From Kuschelorhynchus macadamiae (lineage: Eukaryota > Arthropoda > Insecta > Coleoptera > Curculionidae), in assembly GCA_030620095.1 (NCBI GenBank), contig JAUTXW010001314.1:2777501-2841500 (forward strand): 64,000 bases of DNA. Direction: 5' to 3'. The notes beneath the pieces were generated by a model. That model saw only the letters and a list, made by a program, of their open reading frames with translations. It was not told where the DNA came from and did no database searches. A program made the position numbers and the translations under genes. Below, piece by piece: positions 10,507 through 22,571 of the stretch (within the stretch, counting starts at the first letter, position 1; every line of letters starts with the position of its first letter).

Positions 10507-11528
10507 TTGTCGTATTCATTAAATGAAAAACTACATATTGTAACGCTGTATTAGGAGTGTCAAGAAAACGCCAGTGAAGCAAGAAGAACATATATTGCCA
10601 ATTTTCATAGAAATATATCCGTAAAAACAATTATAGGGATTTAAAACCTATTTGAAGAAACTAAATCATTACATAACAAAAAAAGAAACTCAGGGCGAAA
10701 AGTATATCGAGACAGATCTATTTTAAATTATTTTATAAGAAATCCCACCAAGTCAATTTCGGATGCAGTTCTGGACATTCCGTATGGCCGTCAACCTCTA
10801 CGTCGAAGGGTTAGCCAGGGAATCGTTCACAGAACTTCACAGATTTATAAACTCAGGCCTTTTCACATACTTCCACTTTAGCATTTAACAGCTGCACAGA
10901 AAGAAAGTCGCTTTCAACTTGTATCTCAAATTATAATACGGCAACAAAACGACCCTGATTTGTTTAAAAAAAATTGTTTGGACAGACGGTGCCACATTTA
11001 CTTCCTGAGGAATATTTAATCGACACAATACGCATCACTGGGCTGTAGAAAATTCGAGAATGTTTCAAACCATTAAATTTGGAGGGATGTTTGGTGTGGT
11101 GTTAAAAATTGGGTCCAATATTTTATAATGAATTTTATGAAGAATTGCCCTTGGAGGAATATCGGAATTTAATTTGAATTATGAAATGAATTTAACATGA
11201 TAAAGCTCCTCCACATGTCACGCATAATGTTAGAAACTTTTTGAACCGACGCAGTAATGAATGGATTCGAAGGAATGGAACCATTGCTTGGCCAGCCAAT
11301 AGCCCTGATCTTTCACTTTTGGATACCTTTCTTTGGGGGCATTTGAAGAAAGTGGCGTACCAAAGTATAAACAAAAATATTGATGAAATTGTGGAAATAA
11401 ATTGTGAACGAAATAATAGCCTTAATCATGAAAATGAAATTATAACTGCAAGTCGGCAAAAGTTGCAAAGAGGGTACCAATGTTGCTTTGAGAATAATGG
11501 GGCACACATTGAGCATTTAAATTATTAG
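10507..11528 (+). pseudogene. Mariner-type transposase pseudogene (DD40-41D)
   Basis: Transposase with an N-terminal helix-turn-helix region (YSLNEKL..., from 10513) and a DDE/D core. The start codon position is TTG at 10507 in this copy, while the mirrored copy in the right TIR keeps ATG. Recognisable parts: FEETKSLHNKK (about 10660), an AAQKESRFQLVSQII block (about 10890), then VWTDGATF (about 10978), HDKAPPHVTHNVRNFL (about 11197) and WPANSPDLSLLDTFLWGHLK (about 11300). By my count the last two acidic residues are 40 residues apart, one fewer than in the DD41D copy at 32 kb. Several stops and frameshifts occur between 10550 and 11200; the last 288 bp remain open. Inactive. Confidence 0.78.
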
Positions 11529-11567
11529 TTATTATGTTTTGTTACTTTATTGTTAATATTAACTTTT

Positions 11568-12079
11568 GTTTTTTTGTTATGTAATGATTTAGTTTCTTCA
11601 AATAAGTGATTAATTATAATTATTTTTACATGACAATTGGCTTCACTGGGGTTTTCTTGATATTTATAATACAGCTTTATAATCTGTAGTTTTTCATTTA
11701 ACGAATATCGCATTACGGCAAATTAATATAATATCTACTAATATGTCAAAATTACGGTGATACTGAAGTAAAGGTCTGCATCACCTACATTTCATATGAA
11801 TATATTCAATTAAATAGGTAGCAAAATAATTTCGGTTTTTTTCTTTGACTGGCATCATAAGATATCTTATCAAAAACTAAGATAGGAATGTGAAAATTAT
11901 TTTGCATTAGGTCCAATCCTTCAGGTGCTAAGACGGCTTATAGAGCAAAAATGTAAATTTTCAAACATCAATAAATCAAAAACAGTTGAAGATAGACATA
12001 TATTACCTTCATTAAAAAACACTTAGAATTGAACATATAGAGAGTTCTGTTGAAAAAACGAAACATCCTTGGCGTAAGT
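11568..12079 (-). repeat. Right TIR carrying a mirrored transposase N-terminus
   Basis: Inverted copy of about 10112-10685. Reading on the reverse strand, an ATG at 11713 opens a frame with MRYSLNEKLQIIKLYYKYQE, homologous to the start of the transposase in the left arm. It is not a separate gene; it exists because the inverted repeat extends into coding DNA. Confidence 0.8.
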
Positions 12080-13935
12080 CTTTTGTTTCTCATTCGTTTC
12101 ATTTTGTTTTTTTGTTACGATTTTAGAATTTTCCTAGCTAAAATACATCGATTGGCTATTTTGAATTTCTTAAGAAATACGGAAGAAAATCATGTTCTTG
12201 GGATTAAATCGAGCTAGCATAAATAAGGTACCTTTAGTAATTTGTGCCTAACTAAAAGTATTATTAGTATTATCTGGACCCCGGTTAGCAGGTCCATAGT
12301 TTTGGGGGCTCAACTCCCTATTCAACCATTGTGCAGGCAAACATTTAAATTAGGATAATTCCAGGAGAGATGGATTACATTTTTATTTTTTGAAATATTT
12401 TTAATAATCAAAAATTTACAGAAAGGGACGTATTTTCCGAAATAATTCTTATTGAAGTTTTAACGTCTAAGTGATTAACACCAACATTATCAGCCTTTCT
12501 TAAAAAAATGAAGAATAAAAAAATACTCATATGGCACAACCTAGCCATAATAAAAATGTGCGCTACCTGGTGCTATGCTGGCCCAGCTTCAGATATTTTT
12601 GTTTTCACTTATGGAAAAGATTCATAGTTTAAGGTAAAACGAAAGTTTCATTTTTCAATATTCAGATATATTGTACAAACCTGCATTTTTGGGCCAACTT
12701 ATTTTTCGACCATTTGTCTTCAGCCGACTGACACTGAAGAAATTCATTCTTAAGAAGAATTATATTTTGTAATATGTGTCAAACTCAAAAACTGTAAAGG
12801 GAGAGAAAAATAAACATTTTTTGCACTAAAATGTATTTATCTATTTAATAATTCCTCACGTATAGTACCGGTTTTTATTTTGATTTGTTTTTGTATGTAT
12901 TCAGATATTTATTTGACTGGATATGACGTATATATGGTGTCAATGGTACATCATACTCGGCCTTGTACATTATTTTACCTACAGTCAGAAGGACGTCATT
13001 TCGCAGGAGTTATCCTGACGGAAGTTCATAGACGGCCGGCGCAACGTAAGGATCAAATTCAATCAAAATTTAACTTCACTTGTATGTCTGTCTGCCCGGG
13101 TCTGTTTGTAATCTAATTCTGAACCACTTCTACGTGGCCTATTATTTTGAAGTGTTAAAAAATGTTATTTATGTAACTGTTCAATCTTTCGGTTGCAAGT
13201 TCAATTCTCGCTCGAGGACAGGGACAGACCGAAGAGAAACTATTGGGAACGGAGTACTACAACTTTGTAAACAGATTTTTCACATTAGCAGCACAATATT
13301 TATTCAATTGCATAAAAATATAAAATGTTTATCATATGAAAGCTGATATCTAAAATAAACCTAGCTCTTGGTCAAGAAATTTTTTTCAACAGAGCTGCAT
13401 ATTATATTACCAATAAGATATAAGATTTTGCCAACAGGATAAAATATTGAGGCAGCGTTCCCCCATCCTCCGTATATGTCCGTCTCTGCACGAGAGATAC
13501 TTTTTGCATTCTGAATTAATTTTAATCTGAAAATTTTATTTGGTTTAGTTTTGGTTTTTAAACAAAAATTATCTTTTTGCCTATTTCGGATTTATGTCGC
13601 GCATGGACATAAATACACAGACGAAAACTGCAAACGGTGACGAAAAAAGTAAAAAAGAATCGATGTCGTGTAATAGATCATACTAGAATGCGTCTGCTGA
13701 CGATCCTCGAGGGCTCATATCTTGAAGTATTGTGTTAAAAACAATGAAGGTGGGTTCGATTTTGAAAGCTACATTTTAGTTTTCTAACCCACAATTTTTT
13801 TTTTGCTTAAAATATATATTGTTCAAGTTTCTGTAGTTGAATATCGGCATTAACATCAATAAAGTGAGGAAAACTAAAGTTTCTGTGCCAATTTTGGTAC
13901 ATAAACGAAAGAGATTTGGGCTATTTGCTCTGCCT
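12080..13935. other. Unassigned AT-rich sequence
   Basis: About 1.85 kb. Only short chance ORFs. A weak tRNA-like stretch (about 13184-13215, GGTTGCAAGTTCAATTCTCG) may be an eroded SINE head. A short phrase (TTTAACTTCACTTGTATGT, about 13068) recurs near 52888, probably part of an unidentified repeat. Confidence 0.45.
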
Positions 13936-13962
13936 TATAATAATAATAATAATAATAATAAT
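13936..13962 (-). repeat. 3'-terminal (ATT)n tail of LINE copy A
   Basis: About nine TAA units on the + strand, at the expected 3' end of the element after AATAAACG (sense). Simple-repeat tails instead of poly(A) are usual in several CR1-group LINEs. Confidence 0.8.
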
Positions 13963-14324
13963 CGTTTATTATTCACTAAAAAAAAAATAAATACATAATT
14001 GTTTTCACAAATAAAAAAAAAACATAGTGAATAAAGGCTAGCATTTCAGACTTCTGCGCAAAAGGCAGATTCTGTTCTTACAATGCTGCCACATATCTTA
14101 ATGTCCCACTTATGCATGGCAAAGATAAAACTGTTACTGCCAAAAATATTCAGAGTGGTGTCACTTAAAAACAGCATATTATCAGATATAACAACATATA
14201 TAAAAACAAGAATAGATATGACGTCACTAAAAATACCATTAGCAGTAAACGTCTTGAGTAGTAAATAAAGTATATCATAAGTAAAACAAAGGTGTTAGAA
14301 GAAAATAAACGGAAAAGCGGAAGA

Positions 14325-14412
14325 AATAAAGAGAAAAAAAAGATAGTGCGACAAGAGGAAAATGAAAGTGCGAAAAGAGGAAAATGAAACTAAAGATAGA
14401 AAGAAAGAACAA
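14325..14412. repeat. Polypurine stretch with short tandem duplication
   Basis: Almost pure A/G on the + strand inside the LINE 3' UTR. The phrase GTGCG(A)(C/A)AAGAGGAAAATGAAA occurs twice in tandem. Confidence 0.6.
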
Positions 14413-14446
14413 AGGCTGATGAAGGCTCTACACGTACTTTATACGT

Positions 14447-17259
14447 TCATTGCTTAGAAAGTAAATATTTCGTCAGTTTATGTTTAAAGGATTGTATTGA
14501 GAGTGTAGTTTGTGATAATTCAATGGGTAAAGAGTTGATACACATTGCTATATCATAAGAAAAGCAGCGTTTGAAAAACCCATGTTTATGTCTAGGGATA
14601 GTTAAAGTATTTCTACGTAGATTTAAATGGTGGACATCTGTTCGGAATTTTATTTTATTATACAAATATACTGGTACACGACTTTTTAAAATTTTGTTAC
14701 ATGTTGCATGTAGTTTCCTTCTATTACTCATATTAAGCCATGAAAGTACTTTAAGTTTGTGGGATACTCGGTTGCTTCTTCTGATACCAAAAATTAGTCG
14801 GATACAACAGTTCTGAATCTTTTGCACTCTATGCAAATCGTGACTATCCAAGCACGGACCATACACATTATCACAGTGATTAAAGTGCGACAGGATAAGT
14901 GAATTACATAAATATTTTTTAATATTTTGATCAAGATAATGTCTATGTATATATAATGATTTTAATCCATAATATGCTTTTTTGAGTGTTGAAGATACGT
15001 GATTCTTAAAACGAAGCTGGGAATCAAGAGTTAATCCTAGGCTTTTGGCATTTTCCACAATAGAGAGTCGCTGATTGTTAATTGACAAATCCATTAATTT
15101 GTTTATATTATTAATGACATTTTTGTTGCCAAACAACATTACTACAGACTTATTTGGATTTAATTTTAGTATATGATCAGCAGATGTCTGAAATAGTGAA
15201 TTTAAGTCGGAGTTTATTTTATTTTTGGCGTCAATACATTCAGATGGAAGAAATGAATAATACAACTGAGTATCGTCAGCGTATATATGATAGTTACAGA
15301 ATTCAAACTTTCTTTGAAAATTGCTAGTATAAATACTAAATAATATTGGGCCAAGTATGCTCCCCTGTGGAACCCCAGTTGTTATATTAAGTGAATCGGA
15401 AACCTTATTTTCAATTTTGACTCGCTGTGAACGATCAGTAAGAAATGATTTTATTAAGGTTGACGCATTGTTAGAAAACCCTATATAGTTTAATATAGAA
15501 ATCAAGATACTGTGATTTACAAAATCAAAGGCTTTTGTAAAATCCAACAGAACCAAGGCAGTTATCTGATTATTATCGCGAGCGCAAAAAATATCATGTG
15601 TCACATCGGCCATTGCAGTCGAACAACTGTATCCTGAACGAAATCCAGATTGCTTTATAGGTAATATATTATAACTTGTTAAATGGGTTTTAATTTGCAT
15701 CTCTATTACTCTTTCTAAAATTTTGGAGAACGTCGGTAACACACTAATCGACCTAAATTGACTCATGTTTTTGGGATCATTAACTTTTGCTAACGGTATA
15801 ACTATAGCTTCTTTCCAACTAAAAGGAAAATAGTTATGTATAATACATTCGTTTATTATATGTGTTATATAATCAATAATACGCGGGCAGCACAAGAAGA
15901 TAAGAGTTATATTTAGAAGATCTGAGCCAAAAGCTTTGCTATTTATTTTATTAATAATTTCGACAACATCCTGATTGCTAACTAAGGTAAACTTTAAAAG
16001 AGTATGAATATTATATATAGTATTATTAGAGTAAAAGTTTATTAATTCATTTTTAGGAATAGAAAGAGATTTAGTTGAGTCTATAAAAAAATTGTTAAAT
16101 TTATTCACATCTTTAAATTCATCAGGAATAGCCTTAGTTTAGATGGTATCAGTTTATTTAATTCCCGCCATTTTTCTTTCATCGTGGAATTTTGAAATTT
16201 ATTTCTATAATAAGATTTTTTTTCGTTTCGTATTGCCGCAGTTGTTAAGTTTCTTAACTGTTTGTAATAATTCCATTTAATCGGGTCTTTGGTATTTTTA
16301 AAGTTTCTAAGAGCCTTATCTCTTAAATTTTGCATTCGCTTTATATTATCTGTAATCCATGGTTGCAATGTCTTATTTCGTTTAGTACACTGTTTAATTG
16401 GAGCATGGCAATCGAAAAGTGCCAGTATGCTAGTATTTAAAAAAAATATTTTCTCATCTATATTTTCAATACTATATATATTATCAAAAGGAATTAATTG
16501 AAGGTCTCTTTCAAATAAAGGCAAATTTATATTTTTTAGTGCTCTATAAGTTATTGTTGGGGCTACTTTAGGGTCCACAACATATTCTATCTCGCAAAAA
16601 GTGGAACAGTGATCAGAGAAATTTGAAAAAGCAACACCTTTGTTAATAACTTTATCAGAGTTGGTAAAGATCAAATCTATTAAAGAGAAACTTGAACCTG
16701 AGATTCTGGTAGGATCAGTGACTATTTGCTCCATATTGAAAGGTTCTACCACTGATAGAAGTTGGGTTGTTAAAACATTGTCGTATTTTAAAATGTCAAT
16801 GTTAAAATCTCCAAGACAAAATATAGTATCATAGCAAGAAAATATATTAGCCAATGTATCTTCAAATGTATTTATAAATAAGGACCCATTAGTGTTTGGG
16901 GGTCTATATATCACACCTACTATAATAGTTTCTTTTTTAATGTGTAATTTAATCCAAATGCTTTCTAAAAAATCATATCTTTCAGAGAGAATCACCTCAT
17001 GTTTCAACCCACTTTTAATATACATTGCGACACCACCCCCACGACGATCCCTGCGGTCATTTCTTACCAACGAGTATCCTTGTAGGCTAATCATATCTGT
17101 CGAAATTTCTGAGTTCAGCCAACTTTCCGTAATAGCCACAATGTCAAAGACTTTATCGCCAAATTCATATTTAAATTCATTAAAATGAGCAGCCAATGAA
17201 CGAACGTTAATTTGCGTGAGCTTAAAATTCATTATGAGATACCAGAAGGGTCCCAGCAA
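14447..17259 (-). pseudogene. LINE copy A ORF2: APE endonuclease and reverse transcriptase, one frameshift
   Basis: ORF2 of about 937 codons, which would nick target DNA and reverse-transcribe LINE RNA. Endonuclease part (17259-16105): NVRSL, ITESWL, RGGGVAMYIK, YRPPN, FCLGDFNID and FSDHCS cover the APE-type catalytic set. RT part (16108-14447): FRSISVLPTFSKILE, SGFRSGYS, LVLLDFTKAFD (motif A), GVPQGSILGP (motif B), YADDTQLYY (motif C) and LGLTLDSQLRF. All three RT catalytic aspartates are present. The two halves are in different frames; the switch is near 16133-16140, in an A-rich stretch, and fits a 1-nt deletion. The GTG at 16108 is not a real start. Otherwise the frame is clean, so the copy died recently or this is a sequence error. 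Confidence 0.88.
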
Positions 17260-18378
17260 CCTTGAAAAATAGGAGGAGTAGAGAAGAAAAAGAAGAAGTT
17301 AAGAAAAAGAAGAAAACACCTCTAGTACAGTTAAGCTAAGGTTAAATAATAGTTTTGTACACTGAAAAATAAAGAAGCAAGAAAAAAAAGAGAAAAGGTG
17401 ACATAGAAAAAGACCTACCTGGTCACAATATATTTCCACTATAATTGGATGTAATTTATGTGCAGATAAATTTACTATGGTTGGTTTAGATATTTTTATA
17501 TGCCAACGGATTATTGAAAACACTATCATTAGAACTTAAAAGTAACCGTTACGAAATTACAAGGAACTAAACAGTTTATTTTCTTTTAAACTATAGAAAA
17601 CATTAAAAATAAATTCCCAAGTATAATGCATTCAAATACCATAAGAATTAACTTGTACATTTCCCAATAAAAAGAAAACCTTGAACTAGTCCTAAAAAAG
17701 TCACTGCCTTCCGCTACCAAAATAGATTTAAATATATAGGCACTTTAATTTCGTTCTTCATGTCTCCATGTAAAAACAAAGCAAAACAGTAAAAAGGCGA
17801 GAAAAAAAAACATGGATTCTCTCTACATTCCCCTACATTACCAAATACAATGATATTGCGCTCTAATTATAAATTAAATTATATTTATGAAAGTTTCAGA
17901 AAATTAAACAGATTCCCAAAATTAAAAAAAGATAAAATTGCCACCCTAAACATTATTGGCAATTAATAATAAATAAGTAACGTATTTTCTTAATTTAGTA
18001 TAATGAAAGCCAAATATTAATTTAAAAAAAAATTGCAGAAACAGTGTAGTGTGCTTACGAAACAAGTTGATCCCAAATAAAAAGTCCTAAGAATAATAAA
18101 TAGGAAATAAGCAAAAAAAAAAAGGAAAAACAAAAACATATATTAATTCCTTTCACTATTAATACCCTCTTACATAATATGCCCTAGTTATGTTCAAATT
18201 TGTTTTATAATTATAAAAACAATGATTTTTATTTTTTTTGTCATTACAGACTAAATAAACCTTAAGAAACTAGATATCTCTGAAAATAAATGGAAATAAT
18301 TAATAACGAATATTGATCCACTTCTAAATAAAGAAAAAAAAATAACTCACGTACAATAGGTACTGATTAATCTATATA
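17260..18378 (-). other. Long T-rich spacer between LINE ORF1 and ORF2 (copy A)
   Basis: No ORF of note. Strongly T-rich on the sense strand. Copy B has a spacer of comparable length (0.92 kb), so the spacer looks like a family trait rather than an insertion. Function unknown. Confidence 0.6.
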
Positions 18379-19050
18379 TTATTTTTTTATTTTCTTCAGG
18401 TCGGCCTCCGATTCAACACGAAAAATTTTATCTTTATGTTTCACTAGTATAACACCATTGGAAGACCATACGTATTTTTTTGAAAATTCACTCACTGCAC
18501 TCTCGAGAAGTTTAAGACGCGTTTTAGTTAAGTCCTCCTGAATCTGTATTCCGGTCGATTTTAATTTTGAACGGTTTTTCAATACAAGACTACGAATATT
18601 GTCGCGAAAGAAACGAACTATGACTGCCGGTGGATGCGGTTTATCAATGTTTACAGTTTTTGATGACACTCGATGCGACTTTTTTATATCCAATTCTGAT
18701 ATGGAATTTATACCGAGTTTATTTTTAAATAGATCGATAACAACCTGGTGTATATTCTCATTCTGTTCAAGTTTTAATCCAAAAATACGGACATTAAGAT
18801 TGCGGGAAAATTGTTCGCTTTTATCTAGTTTGTCGTCCATTTTGGATCTCCACTGCGCAAGTTCATTGCATTTGTTCACCAGCTCATTGATGGTGGATTT
18901 TTGTTGCTTAATAATTTTGTCATATTTATCGGATAGTGCCCGAAAAATATTATCAGATATAGTCTTTAGATAATCTTGATTGAAAACGCTCTTGGCTTCT
19001 TCATGAAATAAAGTACGAATCTTGTCAAGATCTGCGGCCGATAAACCCAT
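18379..19050 (-). CDS. LINE copy A ORF1 protein (coiled coil, RRM-like)
   Basis: Intact ORF of 223 codons. It would be the RNA-binding chaperone that coats the LINE transcript. Start chosen at MGLSAADLDKI because copy B begins MGLSSADLREI; an upstream in-frame ATG at 19077 is not shared. Residues about 35-80 are charged and heptad-like (coiled coil). An RRM-like core follows with NVRIFGL (about 87-93), then PPAVIVRFF and a C-terminal domain with STGIQIQEDLTKTRLKLL, a pattern known from L1-type ORF1 C-terminal domains. No CCHC knuckles. It is the only complete LINE ORF in the window. Confidence 0.82.
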   Translation of the reverse strand: MGLSAADLDKIRTLFHEEAKSVFNQDYLKTISDNIFRALSDKYDKIIKQQKSTINELVNKCNELAQWRSKMDDKLDKSEQFSRNLNVRIFGLKLEQNENIHQVVIDLFKNKLGINSISELDIKKSHRVSSKTVNIDKPHPPAVIVRFFRDNIRSLVLKNRSKLKSTGIQIQEDLTKTRLKLLESAVSEFSKKYVWSSNGVILVKHKDKIFRVESEADLKKIKK

Positions 19051-19140
19051 TATGGCGGCCAACGGTATCAAACACAAATCGCCCTGAAGACAGAACTGAT
19101 TTCACAACACTATTATCATAAAACTTAATTTGTACACGTA

Positions 19141-20149
19141 TAACTTATGACTCAATACTGTAATACAACCAAGATGTAGAATAAAATCTTTTAATGCACT
19201 ACTTAACATACACTTTTTATAACGCAGGTAGAGCAGACATGTCACTCAGACGACACCATGACACAAAAAATGACTGTGAATATTTATCGTCAGATTCAAT
19301 AAAAAGATGTTTTAATCATGGTGACAATGAAAATTCTTACTCCTCCAGATACATTTTATTTCACCATACTTTGCAGATGTGATATTGAGAAAAATACTTT
19401 TTTATGGTTCCATTTGTTATCTTGAAACTACATATAATTGTCAAGTTACATCAAATCCAAATTTAAACTACATTTAAGGATACCGCTGTCAAATCTGCTC
19501 TCTTGAACCCGCTTACTGTACTGAGCGAAAACACATGGGAACACAATACCTATTCTGGCAAGATTTTTGTCAATTTTCTCAGATGTCTTCAAATATAAGG
19601 GTATGAGATATGTTTAAATATAAAAGTATCAGATTTAATGAAACGATATTATACATATTTAAAATAACAAAGTCGATGCTCGTTTTGTTTACTTTTCATT
19701 TGTGATTTGTTCATTTTCTTAGCACTTTTAGTTACTCAGAGAATATTTTAAACCTCCTGTATTTAGCAGTGTTTCTATTGCCTAAAATAAAGCTTGTAGA
19801 TGCCGTTTATAAAAACAGAAATGATTTTTATAAAAAAATAAAATTAAAATATGATGAAAGGTCAGCATTCAAGTCAACCCCTTGTAATAGATGAAGCAGG
19901 CACAATATTATTTATGGTTCATACATTGCGCAAATTAAACACATTGTTTGAAGTAAACATGAGCAATATATTTCATAGTCCCAACGTATAAATTAAATTT
20001 AACCAGTTAATAATAGCATGAAGATTTATTTGATACGAAATGCTTTCAAGTCATATGTAGAATAGTTTGTTTGTGTAAAGTCATGCGATTTATAAATTAT
20101 TTTCAATTTGAATTTTAAATTGATCAGGTAGCCCACAAACATCTGTATT
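19141..20149. other. Unassigned AT-rich sequence with a partial MITE relative
   Basis: No gene recognised. The stretch 19490-19590 read on the reverse strand (GAAAATTGACAAAAATC...) resembles the interior of the MITE at 21757-21917 and is probably a decayed relative. Confidence 0.45.
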
Positions 20150-20539
20150 ATTCTGGTTTTTAAAACTTGAAACAGAAAAATTTTCAGTAGAGGCAATACG
20201 TATTAGATGTTTACACCTAATCTGATCTTAGCACTAACGACATTTTAAATAAGGAAAGATTAGAAACGGTGCAGGGCGTTTTAAATTCACAAAAGTTTAT
20301 TAACACAATAGCTAGAATATTTTGTAAAAATATATTTCTATTAATAAGATATCAGGTGACCATGAAATATTTTTTAAGTAGTTATTAAAAACCACTTGCT
20401 TCTGCACAAAGCTTCCATAGTTTACCCTTGTATCTGAGTTTCAACTTCTTCTTCAGTTACAGTAAATATCCTTGTAAGGCCAGCGTTTTACGTTTACATT
20501 ACTAGTTCTACAGTGCCCTATTTCTCAATTTTAAAATAT

Positions 20540-21265
20540 TAGTACATTTTAGATGAAGTTTTGGATCTGGTACAATTTATTACATCTCGATTTTTTACCT
20601 TTTTTTTTGGTTTTGATAGGAAACTTAGCATTTAAAAAAATCACAAAACTTTCCATTAGTAACCAATAAACTTCAGAAATTTTACTGCTTTTCCAATGCC
20701 AGAACTGTTAATTATGAAGTTTTTGATCAAATACAGAAACTAAATTCTATGCACTGTTGCTAAACTTACTTGGTTTTCTTCAAATATACAACATTCCTAA
20801 ATTTGAAACAAAACGGTTTAACGATAGTTTTATTAACAAACCTGGTGCTAACATAACCCGGAATTATCATTCACGCCACTTAGAGTGCGCGCATATTTCA
20901 GATATGGTTTTAGCATAGAAGGGTTTAGATACAAGACAAACTTCATATTGTCAGGTATTATGTTTAGCTGTTTCAATTAAAAAAAAAACAATTCTAATTG
21001 AAGAAATAAACAAGTCTTTCAAAATACACATATATTAACTTACAACAACAATCACACGAATAAAATGTAACGGAATTTCAAATAATAATGTGTTAAAAGT
21101 GCGTGACTAGGGAATCAATTCTAATTTGTATTATTTTGTGAAAAATTGTAATGCATCCACGTTTTTTTTTGCTTGAATGTAGTAAGTTTGAGGTAAGCTT
21201 TCTAATAAAACCAAAAAAGGTCAAAAATCGAGATGTATTAAATTGTACCAGAACAGAAGTTTTTG
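20540..21265. mobile_element. Possible non-autonomous element with about 75-bp inverted repeats
   Basis: The arm at 20550-20625 and the arm at 21190-21265 are inverted copies around AAATCGAGATGTA(A/T)TAAATTGTACCAGA. The segment is missing from repeat copy C at the corresponding place. Exact ends and target duplication not resolved. Confidence 0.4.
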
Positions 21266-21756
21266 TTACCAAAGTATTTGATTCATTTTAGGACAAATAT
21301 GTGCGTATTTCAGGAATATCTGCTAAAATGAACTTTAAAACGAATTTTCTCCTAAACCAAAAGTCTTTTTACTTAATATTAATTATATATTTGCAATGAC
21401 TTGACAAGAACTCAGAATTTCACAATTCTAGTGTACTAAGAGCTATAAATAACTAATAAAATAATACTGAGTATTATTTTACGTTGGATTGATACGGCCG
21501 ATACTTGATGGAAATCCATAACTAACGTATATGGAATTAAATAAAAAAATAATAAATAAAAACGAGGTGAACCAGTTTAACCTTTTAAAGATAACAAAAA
21601 ATTTTATATAAAAGATTCATGGTTTCATCTGAACACATGACAATCGGAACTTAGTTAAAAACACATCTTAGTTTTTTTTAATAGAGCCCCATATTAAGGT
21701 CTCATTAAATGAGTCTCTTATTACTGATTTTACAGAATATTACAGGTTTGATATCC

Positions 21757-21917
21757 TTGTCTTTAAAGACAGCTAAGGAAATTGACAAAAGCCCTACTAT
21801 AAGAGGCAATGTGTTAGAAAGAGAGAGAACATGCTCATACAGAAGTGGGGTTAATAAGAACAAACTGCCCTTTATGGCAGGGTTTTTGCAAATTTTCTCT
21901 CTTGTCTTTAAAGACAG
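21757..21917. mobile_element. 161-bp MITE with palindromic tips
   Basis: Inverted repeats of about 40 bp. Each tip contains the perfect 12-bp palindrome GTCTTTAAAGAC (21759-21770, 21904-21915) followed by AATT(G/T)(A/G)CAAAA-type sequence. A chance ORF spans it. Family not recognised. Confidence 0.6.
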
Positions 21918-22571
21918 AGATATAAAAAACTATAATATTTTCATCATCAACAACAACATACCTACCTATTTAATTTAGAGAATATATAGGACAATGGGTG
22001 ATTATTTTTTCACACACCAATAGTTATTTGTTGGTTTTTTAGAAGTTTTTTGGTTTATAGACCCAGTTTTAAATACAACCAGAAACTGTACACCGATGTG
22101 GTGTCGACGCACCATGTACTCTCTGTTTAAAAGTAGTATTCTAGGTTGATATGTTCCCTGGGAAAATTTACTACTAATATCTAGCTTGGCTCGATTACAA
22201 ATACATAAACAAGGCAAAAATAATTGTTGTAATGTCTGAAGCAATAAAGAAAAATGGATGCACAAATTATAACAACATGCATCGGCCTTATTGCCACATC
22301 AACCAGAAAGAGTACACATAATCAACCTTGAAGATTTTTGGGACATTGTCAACATGGAGACGAGAATAACTCGATTAACCATAAAAACAGAAAAATACCT
22401 TCTGAAACAAAATAGAAAATTATTTAAAAAAATACCATGAGTATGGAAGACCACAGCTAACAAACAATAGTAGTAAATAGTAGAAGCTTTCAGTCACTTA
22501 TTATTCTTAAATATCTCATCAAACAGCTTTGTAATCAAATGTGAATTTGATTTTTTTAATACTACTATCTA

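Larger units (their letters stand above)
10085..12079 (+). mobile_element. Tc1/mariner element with long coding TIRs, decayed
   Basis: A DNA transposon of about 2.0 kb. The left end is TA-CAGGGTCTTCC (10083-). Inverted repeats run from about 10112 to 10685 on the left and from 11568 to 12079 on the right; the extreme right end is lost or diverged. The inverted repeats are very long, include the N-terminal coding part of the transposase, and share stretches such as TATGTCTATCTTCAACTG (10207- and 11985-). Confidence 0.82.
13936..19140 (-). mobile_element. CR1-group LINE, copy A, nearly full length
   Basis: About 5.2 kb non-LTR retrotransposon on the reverse strand. From 5' to 3': short 5' UTR, ORF1 (19050-18379), a long spacer of about 1.1 kb (18378-17260), ORF2 with endonuclease and RT (17259-14447), a 3' UTR of about 480 bp and a 3' simple repeat of ATT units (13962-13936). 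The 5' end is placed by comparison with copy B: both begin near the sense motif ACGTGTACAAA. Assignment to the CR1 superfamily (possibly Daphne-like) rests on RT/endonuclease type, RRM-like ORF1 and the microsatellite tail; the exact clade is uncertain. Confidence 0.8.

Noticed and set aside
13184..13215. tRNA-like stretch with a B-box
   Set aside because: No acceptor stem, A-box or cloverleaf; at most an eroded SINE head.
14571..17188. Forward-strand ORFs inside the LINE copy A ORF2 region
   Set aside because: Antisense shadows of the endonuclease/RT reading frame.
18599..18973. 124-codon forward ORF
   Set aside because: Antisense to LINE ORF1; no domain of its own.
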